Below are positions 1 to 7,323 of a stretch of DNA of 64,000 bases, one piece after another; the stretch's first letter is position 1; each line of letters begins with the position of its first letter. The notes beneath the pieces were generated by a model. It was not told the DNA's origin and did not search any database. It saw nothing but the letters and a program-made list of their open reading frames with translations. The stretch covers positions 1,533,501 to 1,597,500 of the forward strand of contig NZ_CP073078.1 of NCBI RefSeq assembly GCF_018135625.1. The letters are read 5' to 3'. This stretch comes from Phenylobacterium montanum. Its GTDB lineage: Bacteria > Pseudomonadota > Alphaproteobacteria > Caulobacterales > Caulobacteraceae. Both the position numbers and the translations under genes were made by a program.

Positions 1-9
1 CAAACTAAG

Positions 10-45
10 TAGCTTCCTACTCGAATTCAACAATGTAGCTTCCTA
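10..45 (+). promoter_or_regulatory. Paired 11-bp repeats upstream of the propeller gene, putative operator
   Basis: GTAGCTTCCTA occurs at 10-20 and again at 35-45, 25 bp apart start to start. The first copy extends to the partial palindrome GTAG-CTTC-CTAC. The pair sits just before the Shine-Dalgarno-like GGAG at 47-50, where a repressor would block transcription. No regulator for it is visible in the window. Confidence 0.4.
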
Positions 46-59
46 TGGAGTTGGCTCCG

Positions 60-1337
60 ATGATGTCTCCCACCCTCGACCTTCAGGCGCTCGCTGCCGC
101 CGCGTTCTTCGCCGCGGCGCTTGGGCTCCTGACGCGTCCCCGCTTCGCCCGGTCGGCGTTGTCGCCGTTCCCAACGGGCCAGTTGGGACGAGTGATCCTG
201 GCCGGTCTGGCGCTACTTCCTGCGACTGTCCTGGCCGCGTCCATGGCTGTCCCTTTCCTCGCTTTTTTTGCTGCGGTCCTGGGCGCCGTCATCACCCTCA
301 TTTTGGCCCTCTACGCCTTCGCCCGCGGCGTTCGCGCGATCTGGCCTCTCCCGGTCGCGATGTTGCTCACCATGGCGCTCATCGCCGGCCTCCAACCCCT
401 GGGATTGAAAGTTATGCTGTTGCCCAAAGCCGACCCGCTTCCGTACGTGCCCGTGCCCGCGTCGGTGGTCAAAACCTACGGCGAGGGCGTCTGGTTTGAG
501 AGCGTCCGCGCGGGGCCCGACGGCACGCTATATCTTGCAGCCAACATCGGCCTCGACTTCTCTCGGGGCGACTATTACCGCCGCGCCCACGGCGAGGTGA
601 TCGCCCGCAAGACCGACGGATCCGAGCGGATTCTCTTCACGACGCCGACTGGATCGGCGGCGGGCGTCTTCGCGGTCGCGCCGGACGGGACGCTCTATAT
701 GTCCAGCAATGGGGTCACGCCCGGCATCTGGCGCATCACCCAGGATGGCCACGGCAAGATGCTGGTGCGCCTGCCGAGGGGCGCCTGGCCGAACGGGCTC
801 GATTTCGGGCCGGACGGTGATCTCTACTCGCCGGACAGTTCGCTCGGCCTCGTATGGCGGGTCGATCCACGCAGCGGTGCGGCCCAGGTCGCCGTTAAGG
901 ACCGGTCGTTGTCCGCGCGGCCCTTCATCTCTTTGGCGCCCGGCGCCAACGGACTGCATTTCAAAGGCCGCGACATGATCGTGACCGTCTCCGACAGCAC
1001 CAAAGTGCTCAGCTTTGAGATGGACCAGGCGGGCAAATTCAAGGCGCCTAAGACCCTAGCCTCCGGTATTCCCGGCGACGACTTCGCGATCGGGCGGGAC
1101 GAGTCCTTCTTCATCACGACCCATCCTTACAACACCGTCGTCCGAGTCGCCCCCGACGGACGCAGATCGGTAGTCGCCGACGCGCGCGACTCCATCGTGG
1201 GGGCGACAGATGCCGTCTTCGGCCGAACCGATGCAGACCGCGACACCCTCTACGTCGCCACCGACGGCGGCGCCTTTCGCGGTGGAACCAGAACCCGGGG
1301 GCAGCTGGTGGCGCTGAAACCGTATGCCCGGAACTGA
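60..1337 (+). CDS. Membrane-anchored SMP-30/gluconolactonase-like beta-propeller protein
   Basis: The first ~120 of 425 residues contain about four hydrophobic membrane segments. The rest (~130-425) shows repeated blade motifs such as GPDGTLYLA, APDGTLYMSS and GPDGDLYSP, typical of the SMP-30/strictosidine-synthase-like propeller family. The propeller probably faces the periplasm. The family includes lactonases and sugar-acid hydrolases; the substrate here cannot be read from sequence. I chose ATG 60 because GGAG lies 9 bp upstream, and the in-frame ATG at 45 overlaps the upstream repeat. It stands alone, with a hairpin after its stop. The fusion to a multi-pass membrane module is less common than the soluble form. 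Confidence 0.75.
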   Translation: MMSPTLDLQALAAAAFFAAALGLLTRPRFARSALSPFPTGQLGRVILAGLALLPATVLAASMAVPFLAFFAAVLGAVITLILALYAFARGVRAIWPLPVAMLLTMALIAGLQPLGLKVMLLPKADPLPYVPVPASVVKTYGEGVWFESVRAGPDGTLYLAANIGLDFSRGDYYRRAHGEVIARKTDGSERILFTTPTGSAAGVFAVAPDGTLYMSSNGVTPGIWRITQDGHGKMLVRLPRGAWPNGLDFGPDGDLYSPDSSLGLVWRVDPRSGAAQVAVKDRSLSARPFISLAPGANGLHFKGRDMIVTVSDSTKVLSFEMDQAGKFKAPKTLASGIPGDDFAIGRDESFFITTHPYNTVVRVAPDGRRSVVADARDSIVGATDAVFGRTDADRDTLYVATDGGAFRGGTRTRGQLVALKPYARN

Positions 1338-1352
1338 GGTGCGCCGCCCTCT

Positions 1353-1378
1353 GCGCCTGATGCATCCGCATCGGGCGC
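1353..1378 (+). terminator. Terminator-like hairpin after the propeller gene
   Basis: The arms GCGCCTGATGC (1353-1363) and GCATCGGGCGC (1368-1378) pair with one T-G wobble around a 4-nt loop, starting 15 bp after the stop codon. No T-run follows, so an intrinsic terminator is possible but not certain. Confidence 0.4.
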
Positions 1379-1426
1379 ACGCAGCCGGAAGTTGAGGTCT
1401 CCTCCCCACCCTCCCCCGCCGATTCC

Positions 1427-1491
1427 AATGACCGGAATCGGGAAGCTGCCTGTGCTGTGGCCGTCCCTCCCGGGATGTCGCCTTATGGCGA
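1427..1491 (+). repeat. 65-bp intergenic element, copy 1
   Basis: It begins AATGACCGGAATCGGGAA and ends ATGTCGCCTTATGGCGA (1475-1491), and is intergenic. It is one of ten similar elements in this window with conserved ends and a variable middle. Confidence 0.5.
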
Positions 1492-1630
1492 GGTCCAGCT
1501 CGGCCAGGCGGACGGAAGAGATGCGCCAGCATCGTCAGGCCCGTTCCAGATTCGGGACGTTCGCTTCAGTTATCAACGCAGGGGATGCTCGCCGGGCCGG
1601 ACACGATCTCGCGCCCGGCCCAAAGCCAAG

Positions 1631-2185
1631 TCAGGCCGCTGATCGAACGGTCAGCGCGGGCTGGAACAGGTCGTCCCGCTCAGTCCCGAAAGTGTTGTTG
1701 AACAGGTTGGTGATGAAGCTGAACGCGGTTTCCGCGACGATGTCGATAACCTCGGCGTCGGAGAAGCCGGCGGCGCGGACGGCTTCGAAATCGGCGTCCT
1801 CAATATGGCCGCGCGATTGAGCGACCTTGTAGGCAAAGGTCAGAGCAGCGTCAGCCTTCGGATCGGTGGAATGGCCCGAACGGTTCAGCTCCAGATCCTC
1901 GGCCGTCAGGCCATTCAGCTTGGCGCCGAGGTAGCTATGGGCGGTCAGGCAGTAGCTGCAGCCGTTCACCTCAGCGGTCATCACGTGGATGCGCTCGCGG
2001 GTTTTGTGGCCAAGGCTCTTTCCGAGCGTGCCGTGCATGTCGGCGATCGCCTTCAGGGCGTCGGGCGACTGGGAGATCATCGCGAAGAAATTGGGGATGG
2101 TCCCCAGGACCTTGTTGTAGTTCTCCAGGATCGGCTGAGCCTTCGCCGGAGCTTCGTCTTTGGTGGGGATGGCGATGCGGGCCAT
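1631..2185 (-). CDS. Carboxymuconolactone decarboxylase / AhpD-like peroxidase-related protein
   Basis: This 184-residue protein carries the AhpD-family active-site pattern NGCSYCLTAH, with C76, C79 and H83. In AhpD-type alkylhydroperoxidases the CxxC pair and nearby His perform thiol-based peroxide reduction. The length matches the uncharacterised peroxidase-related branch rather than the decarboxylases, which lack the CxxC. ATG 2185 is preceded by AAGGAGAA at good distance, so I preferred it over an upstream start 102 bp earlier. It lies 116 bp downstream of the LysR gene on the same strand and may belong to that regulator's targets. A role in peroxide or electrophile detoxification is inferred. 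Confidence 0.85.
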   Translation of the reverse strand: MARIAIPTKDEAPAKAQPILENYNKVLGTIPNFFAMISQSPDALKAIADMHGTLGKSLGHKTRERIHVMTAEVNGCSYCLTAHSYLGAKLNGLTAEDLELNRSGHSTDPKADAALTFAYKVAQSRGHIEDADFEAVRAAGFSDAEVIDIVAETAFSFITNLFNNTFGTERDDLFQPALTVRSAA

Positions 2186-2301
2186 GGTTGTTCTCCTTGC
2201 TGCCGAGCCCAATCGGCTTCGGCGAGGAGGAGATGCGCCTTTCCAGAGAGGCGCGGAATTCGTTGATTTATGGAGATAGGCTCCCATAAATTGGAAGGAG
2301 C

Positions 2302-3207
2302 CTAGAGAGTGGCCGCCTCGAGCCGGCTGCGAAGCCGCGGAACCGCAAAATCCACGAACGCCCGAAGCTTCAGGGGCAGGCGGCTTTGATGGCCATAGAC
2401 GAGATGCACCGGAGGGGGTGACGGTTCGTAACCTTCGAGGACCGTTTTCAAACGGCCGGCGTGGACGTGATGCACGACCTGATAGGACGTGGCCCGAAGC
2501 AGACCCGCGCCCGCGACCCCGGCGTCGATCGCCCCTTCGATGGTGGTGACGCTCAAGCGCGCGCGAAACGATGCGACGATCTCCTCGTCACCCGACCAGA
2601 ATGACCAGGACTGCACCTCCGAGACGCCCCCGAACGAGATGACGCTGTGAGCCTCGAGTTCACTCGGCGTCGCCGGTTCGCCCCGTGCTGAGAGGTAGTC
2701 CGGGCTTGCGCATACAACCCGCCGCAAAGAGCCGAGCCTGGTCGCGATCAGATCGCTGTCGGGTAGGTTACCGACCCTCAGGGCGACGTCGATCTGATCG
2801 TCCAGGAAATGGGCGACCCGGTCGGTGAGCACCAGGCTGACCGCCACGTCGGGGAAGGCGGTCAGGAATTCGAGCACGATCGGCAGGGCATGCAGCCGGC
2901 CGAGCATCGTCGGCGCGGTGACGACCAGATCGCCCTTGGGTTCGACATATTCGCCTGCGGCGGTACGCTCCGCCTCGTTGACCTGCTCCAGGATCGCCTT
3001 GGCGGCCACGACATAGGACCGGCCCGCTGGCGTCAGTTCCAACCCCTTGGTCGAGCGGATCAGAAGGCTGGCCTTCAGATGGCTCTCCAGGTCCGAAACC
3101 TTGCGGCTGACGGTGGCGAGGGGAAGCCTGAGCTTGCGGCTCGCCGCGGAGAGGCTGCCGCCGTCGACGGCGGCAAGCAGCACAGACATGGCGTCGAAGC
3201 GATCCAT
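2302..3207 (-). CDS. LysR-family transcriptional regulator
   Basis: The 301 residues show a classical LysR layout. The N-terminal winged helix-turn-helix (~1-60) contains SLSAASRKLRLPLATVSRK, and a linker helix leads into a periplasmic-binding-protein-like effector domain (~90-295). Length is typical of the family. It resembles the broad group of small-molecule-sensing LysR proteins that control neighbouring oxidoreductase or hydrolase genes. The gene is divergent from the alpha/beta hydrolase at 3331 across 123 bp, the usual arrangement for a regulator and its target, and is followed on the same strand by the AhpD-like gene. The inducer is unknown. Confidence 0.9.
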   Translation of the reverse strand: MDRFDAMSVLLAAVDGGSLSAASRKLRLPLATVSRKVSDLESHLKASLLIRSTKGLELTPAGRSYVVAAKAILEQVNEAERTAAGEYVEPKGDLVVTAPTMLGRLHALPIVLEFLTAFPDVAVSLVLTDRVAHFLDDQIDVALRVGNLPDSDLIATRLGSLRRVVCASPDYLSARGEPATPSELEAHSVISFGGVSEVQSWSFWSGDEEIVASFRARLSVTTIEGAIDAGVAGAGLLRATSYQVVHHVHAGRLKTVLEGYEPSPPPVHLVYGHQSRLPLKLRAFVDFAVPRLRSRLEAATL

Positions 3208-3330
3208 AGACCTACCAAAATCCGAGAGGTGTTCTCCCGATCTTGGCGACTGCCGCGCTCAAACGGAAGGGATCAATTTCCGAGGCGCTGCGACGGCGAA
3301 GGCCGCCGCCCATCCAAGGGAACCGACGCC

Positions 3331-4191
3331 ATGTCCATTCAAACCTTCCACCGCACCGCCACCGTCAACGGCCGCAAGGTCTTCTACCGTGAAGCCGGCG
3401 ACCCAAGCGCGCCCACTATTCTGTTGCTGCACGGCCTGCCCACCAGCAGTCAGATGTTTCGCGATCTGATGCCGGCGCTGGCCGACCGGTTTCACCTGAT
3501 TGCGCCGGACTACATTGGCTTCGGCCATTCCGACGCCCCGTCGCACGACGAGTTCGACTACACCTTCGACAACCTGGCTGCGCACGTGGCGGGTCTGGTC
3601 GATGTGCTCGGGCTGACCTCCTACGTCCTCTACATGCAGGACTATGGGGGCCCAATCGGCTTTCGACTTTTCACCCAACGGCCGGAGCGGGTGAAAGGCT
3701 TCATCATCCAGAACGCCAATGCTTACATGGAAGGTGTCGGCGAGGCGCCTAAGCAGGTTCTTCTGCCGTTGTGGGAGAACCGCACGCCCGAGACCGAGAA
3801 GCCCGCGCGCGATTTCGTCAGCCTGGACGGCACCCGCTACCACTGGCTGGTCGGCGCCAAGGATCCGGAGGCCATCAATCCGGACAATTGGGTCTTGGAC
3901 CAGGCCCTGCTCGATCGGCCCGGCGTGCAGGACTTTCAGGTCGACCTGCTCGAAAACTACAAGACCAACATTGGCCTCTATCCGGAGTGGCAGGCCGCTT
4001 TCCGCGCGCACCAACCCAGGACGCTCATCGTCTGGGGCAAGCACGACCCGTTCTTCATCCCGCCGGGCGCGCGGGCCTACCTCAGCGACCTGCCTGAGGC
4101 GAGGCTGGTCTGGCTCGACGCCGGCCACTTCGTGCTCGACGAGAACTGCGCCCAGGTCGCCGCCGAGATCAAAGCCACGTTCGCCCAATAG
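3331..4191 (+). CDS. Alpha/beta hydrolase with Asp nucleophile (epoxide hydrolase / haloalkane dehalogenase type)
   Basis: The 286-residue protein has the alpha/beta-hydrolase landmarks in order. LLLHGLPTSS supplies the oxyanion-hole HG (~34-35), YMQDYGGPIG places Asp104 at the nucleophile elbow, an acid candidate lies in WGKHDPFF (~D239), and the catalytic His is in LDAGHF (~H266). An Asp nucleophile followed by Y-G-G points to the epoxide hydrolase / haloalkane dehalogenase branch rather than Ser esterases. ATG 3331 fits the start of similarity; the reading frame stays open upstream through the LysR promoter, which is not real coding. It is transcribed divergently from the LysR gene, its probable regulator. 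Substrate is not predictable. Confidence 0.85.
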   Translation: MSIQTFHRTATVNGRKVFYREAGDPSAPTILLLHGLPTSSQMFRDLMPALADRFHLIAPDYIGFGHSDAPSHDEFDYTFDNLAAHVAGLVDVLGLTSYVLYMQDYGGPIGFRLFTQRPERVKGFIIQNANAYMEGVGEAPKQVLLPLWENRTPETEKPARDFVSLDGTRYHWLVGAKDPEAINPDNWVLDQALLDRPGVQDFQVDLLENYKTNIGLYPEWQAAFRAHQPRTLIVWGKHDPFFIPPGARAYLSDLPEARLVWLDAGHFVLDENCAQVAAEIKATFAQ

Positions 4192-4207
4192 GCTTCGCCC
4201 GGAGATT

Positions 4208-4240
4208 GGGACGCATTGCGCAGGTTGCGCGATGCGTCCC
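4208..4240 (+). terminator. 15-bp hairpin after the hydrolase gene
   Basis: The arms GGGACGCATTGCGCA (4208-4222) and TGCGCGATGCGTCCC (4226-4240) pair over 15 bp with a single wobble around a 3-nt loop, 16 bp after the hydrolase stop. No T-run follows. It probably ends or stabilises the hydrolase transcript. Confidence 0.5.
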
Positions 4241-4529
4241 GCACAAGGGATTGGATGATGCTGGATTCAATTGCGCTGCGCATCGTGGAGCGCACACTGC
4301 CGCTCTTTGTCGGATCGAAGGACGACTTCGGCCTGACCTGCCAGAGGTTCGCGATAGACCGGACGACCTGCCTGCTCAAGTGGGCAATCGTGAACCTCGT
4401 CGCCATCCTCGCGCCAACCGGCAGTTTGACCGGTCAGGACGTGAATTCACTTGGCCAGTCCGCGCTGATCTCCGCAGCAGTTTTACGTGACGGGCGAGTT
4501 CGCTCGTCCCCTTCTCCGCTTGGCCTGGT

Positions 4530-4594
4530 AATGTCGGCAATGTGGAAACAGGCTCGACTGTAGGCAGCCTCTACGGGATGTCGCCTTTTGGCGA
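4530..4594 (+). repeat. 65-bp intergenic element, copy 2
   Basis: It starts AATGTCGGCAATGTGGAAA and ends ATGTCGCCTTTTGGCGA (4578-4594). The last 20 bp, including the preceding GGG, differ from copy 1 by one base. Confidence 0.55.
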
Positions 4595-4677
4595 TTTTCA
4601 TCTGCTCGCCCCGACCACCAAGCGGCGCCTGTGCATCCCAAAAAGATCGTCACGAGGACGCCTGCGCTGACCGTACC

Positions 4678-6606
4678 CTATCGCCCGGCTCGATCTTGCA
4701 ACTGCGCGAACAAATGCACTTCCCAGGGCGTGAGGCTTCCGTTGATCTGATCGAACAGGCGGTCGTAGTTGTGCCAGCCATAGGTGGATGGGGAACCTTC
4801 GGCAACCCGAGCAGCGAAGTTGGCGAACGTACCAACTGGAGAAGAGAGCATCCGATCGCGGATGCCGATCATGAAGTCGGCGAATGCCTCGGGCGCGTAC
4901 GCCGCTTGGGCGGCGGCTGCAAGGCCGCTGCGCTGCCATGAATATGAGAAGTCGTCGCCGAGATTTCCGCGAATCTGGACGATGTCGGCAAGCGTCAGGG
5001 CAAAGCTTTCCTCGCACCATCCGTGGGACTCGATGAAATGCGGCACCACCTCGTCGCGGAAATATAACTCATGCCAGTCGTCAATACACATCTCGTATTT
5101 GGCAAGCTCAATCCAAGCGCCTGCATCAATGCCCCCGAGCGCCTTCGCCGCCGCACCGAACGCCTGCTGCCCATCCTCCAGTTCGCTGCTCCAGACGCGT
5201 TGGAGATCTGCATCCATGCGGCATTTTGCAAGCAGACGCGTGAGCGCCGGCACGGCTGCGGAACCATGTTTCTCGACAAGGGCAAAGAAGTGTTTCTCGT
5301 CATAGGGCACACCGGCGATGTTCACCGATACCTTGATGATCCCGTCGTCGGCAAACCAGGCAAGCCCTCGATCGAGCGCCGCAGTGATGGCGTCTATCAC
5401 GCTGACAATGTCAGCAGCCTGCGCCGTCTTGAGGGTAAATCGCAGCTCGCTCTTGGCTTTGACGATTTTTGTGAGGGCCGCCTGTGCGTTCCGCTGCCGC
5501 TTCAGCTCGGCCGCGCTCGGCGTGACCACCATCGGCGCTGGCGCATCCCGGTGCGACAGATCGGCGGACGGCGAACCATCCAACCGGTACACTTCAACGG
5601 TCGTCTCCCGCTCCAGCGCAAGCTCGGCAATGCGTCCAGGCAGCGCCGAGCAGATTGAACGGTAAGTGTCCAGACGCATCGGTGGCGACGAGCGGCCATC
5701 CAGCCCGACGCATATCGCACTGGTTTGCTGAATCCACCAGAATGCCGTTTCATCAGGCTGCCAAAAGATCTGATTCCTGTCGGGGAATTGCCAGGCATTG
5801 CTGTAGTTTGCCCATTCGAACGGAAGAGAGCACACATGGTTGAGCGGGTTGACAGCCCATACCTCGATCCAGCGTTCGTAAATTCCAGACCCTTCGCCGA
5901 ACCCTGCCATGGCGGCTGGCTCGGTCGATAATCCCAATTCGGGCCGGAGCAGCTTACCGGCTTTCAGCACATATTGGCCCGATGGGCTGATCAGTACGTC
6001 GGCATACCCCGGGAACAACTCGAACGACATCTCCCGGGTGTAGGGGTGGATGCGCGCGATTCCATGCTTGTACAGATGCTCGTTGTTCTCGCCGAGTAGA
6101 GATGCATCCAGGACCAACCATCCGTCGGGCGTATGTCCGATTGGACGATCAAACAGGTGCGTACATCCCTTCAGAAGGAAACGCTCGGCGATCTGGGCAG
6201 ACGCGATATCGACAACCACGAGCTCTCTCGTGGGATCGCCCTGCTCCGCCGTCCGTGGGCAAAGCAGCACAAGCCGTTCGCCATCATAGTCCACGATATC
6301 GTACGCCCGACTCATCGAAAGACCCGATACCTCCGCGTATGATTTCGTCGGGAGGTCGAGGATATAGAGGTGCAGACGGTGATAGTCCCGCCGGTCGGCG
6401 CTGATCGCCCAGGCCATGGTCGGGCGATCGCGAAAGATCTTGCCCCAAGTGCTGCGCCCTAAGGGTGACACCAGCCAGTCGCTACCGTCTTCATACCCGG
6501 TGATCAGGAATCCGTTGTTGCTGTGCTCGAAGAAATGATGCGGCCGCCCCGGCGCCGGTTTGTGGCCGATCTGGTATCTGCGGATATATTCAATTTGGAA
6601 GGTCAC
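4678..6606 (-). CDS. Large protein of unknown function, N-terminal half propeller-like
   Basis: I do not recognise this 642-residue protein. There is no signal peptide or membrane segment, so it is probably cytoplasmic. Residues ~1-330 alternate short beta-rich stretches with aromatic residues (SDWLVSPLGRSTWG, DGWLVLDASLLGENNEHLY, FWQPDETAFWWIQQ), resembling the blades of a WD40/Kelch-like propeller reporting machine state or user data. The C-terminal half (~380-642) is alpha-helical and resembles HEAT-like or immunity-type helical domains without a firm match. It starts with GTG at 6606. It is isolated from neighbours on both sides by gaps containing 65-bp elements, which suggests an independently acquired gene. 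Confidence 0.65.
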   Translation of the reverse strand: MTFQIEYIRRYQIGHKPAPGRPHHFFEHSNNGFLITGYEDGSDWLVSPLGRSTWGKIFRDRPTMAWAISADRRDYHRLHLYILDLPTKSYAEVSGLSMSRAYDIVDYDGERLVLLCPRTAEQGDPTRELVVVDIASAQIAERFLLKGCTHLFDRPIGHTPDGWLVLDASLLGENNEHLYKHGIARIHPYTREMSFELFPGYADVLISPSGQYVLKAGKLLRPELGLSTEPAAMAGFGEGSGIYERWIEVWAVNPLNHVCSLPFEWANYSNAWQFPDRNQIFWQPDETAFWWIQQTSAICVGLDGRSSPPMRLDTYRSICSALPGRIAELALERETTVEVYRLDGSPSADLSHRDAPAPMVVTPSAAELKRQRNAQAALTKIVKAKSELRFTLKTAQAADIVSVIDAITAALDRGLAWFADDGIIKVSVNIAGVPYDEKHFFALVEKHGSAAVPALTRLLAKCRMDADLQRVWSSELEDGQQAFGAAAKALGGIDAGAWIELAKYEMCIDDWHELYFRDEVVPHFIESHGWCEESFALTLADIVQIRGNLGDDFSYSWQRSGLAAAAQAAYAPEAFADFMIGIRDRMLSSPVGTFANFAARVAEGSPSTYGWHNYDRLFDQINGSLTPWEVHLFAQLQDRAGR

Positions 6607-6973
6607 CCGTGGCGCCCCGTCTTCGTTGGTTCGCGTGCCGATCGCCGCGCTAGGGCAGCTTGCGACCCATTGTCAGAGCGCCGAAGACCGCTTGGCATGC
6701 GGGATGATCTCCAGATCCTCTAGGCGCTCGCCATCATGATCCGGGTCGCCGCCCTCATCCGCTCAATGCATTGCCGACACTATTGCGGGCAGCGAAGCTT
6801 AGCAATGCGCCCACACGCTCCTGCCGATCCGCATGTCCGCTTGGTGGAAGCTGGCGCAACCGTAGCCTACCAGGTCGGCATGTCGGCTACTGGCGAGCGG
6901 CAGATCCAGATGGACCTGGGCCAGACCTCAAAATGCATTCGATGAGGGCGGACAGCATCCAGGCCGACCCGGC
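6607..6973. other. Gene-free stretch
   Basis: The 367 bp between the unknown protein and the Zn-UBP gene contain 65-bp element copy 3 and no convincing gene. Confidence 0.5.
6832..6896 (+). repeat. 65-bp intergenic element, copy 3
   Basis: It starts CATGTCCGCTTGGTGGAAG and ends ATGTCGGCTACTGGCGA (6880-6896), and is intergenic. Confidence 0.5.
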
Positions 6974-7279
6974 TCATACATAGCGCGGGATGGGGCCGAC
7001 CTGTGGGGTTTGATCTGGCAGGTCGATGAAGATCTCGTCGACATAGCACCAGCCCCAGCCCTCCGGCGGGTCATAGCCTTCGATGACGGGATGACCCGTC
7101 GCGCGAAAATGCTTCGTCGCGTGCCGGTTCTTCGACTGATCGCAGCAGCCGACATGGCCGCAGCTGCGGCATAGTCTCAAGTGCACCCAGCGGTCGCCGG
7201 ACTTCAGGCACTCCTCGCAGCCGCGCGCGCTCGGCGTCACGCGATCGACGGCCGAGAGGTGTTCACAAGTTTCCGGCAT
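6974..7279 (-). CDS. UBP-type zinc-finger protein
   Basis: The 101-residue protein is almost entirely a Zn-UBP domain, with likely metal ligands C5, H7, C21, C24, C37, C40, C45, H53, H57 and H63. In eukaryotes this fold binds the ubiquitin C-terminus. Bacterial stand-alone copies have no assigned partner. ATG 7279 follows GAGGAG. An alternative GTG at 7327 would overlap the upstream stop as GTGA. It lies directly downstream of the cNMP/flavoprotein gene and is probably cotranscribed. I recall this pair recurring in other proteobacteria but cannot verify it here. A redox or ligand-sensing partnership is inference. Confidence 0.85.
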   Translation of the reverse strand: MPETCEHLSAVDRVTPSARGCEECLKSGDRWVHLRLCRSCGHVGCCDQSKNRHATKHFRATGHPVIEGYDPPEGWGWCYVDEIFIDLPDQTPQVGPIPRYV

Positions 7280-7323
7280 GGTGCGCTCCTCGTGGTCAAA
7301 CGGTTTGGGTCCTGCGTGCGGGC

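Larger units (their letters stand above)
4192..4677. other. Gene-free stretch after the hydrolase
   Basis: This 486-bp stretch holds a strong hairpin near its start and 65-bp element copy 2 (4530-4594). Open frames on both strands exist (for example 4216-4563 on +), but they overlap these structures and show no recognisable motif, so I call no gene. Confidence 0.5.

Noticed and set aside
1392..1820. 142-residue plus-strand frame over the AhpD-like gene
   Set aside because: It runs antisense through a well supported coding gene and part of a repeat; its composition is Pro/Arg rich without motifs.
4077..4563. Open frames on both strands after the hydrolase (4077-4406 minus, 4216-4563 plus)
   Set aside because: They overlap the strong hairpin, the hydrolase tail and a 65-bp element, and their protein sequences show no motif or plausible ribosome-binding site.
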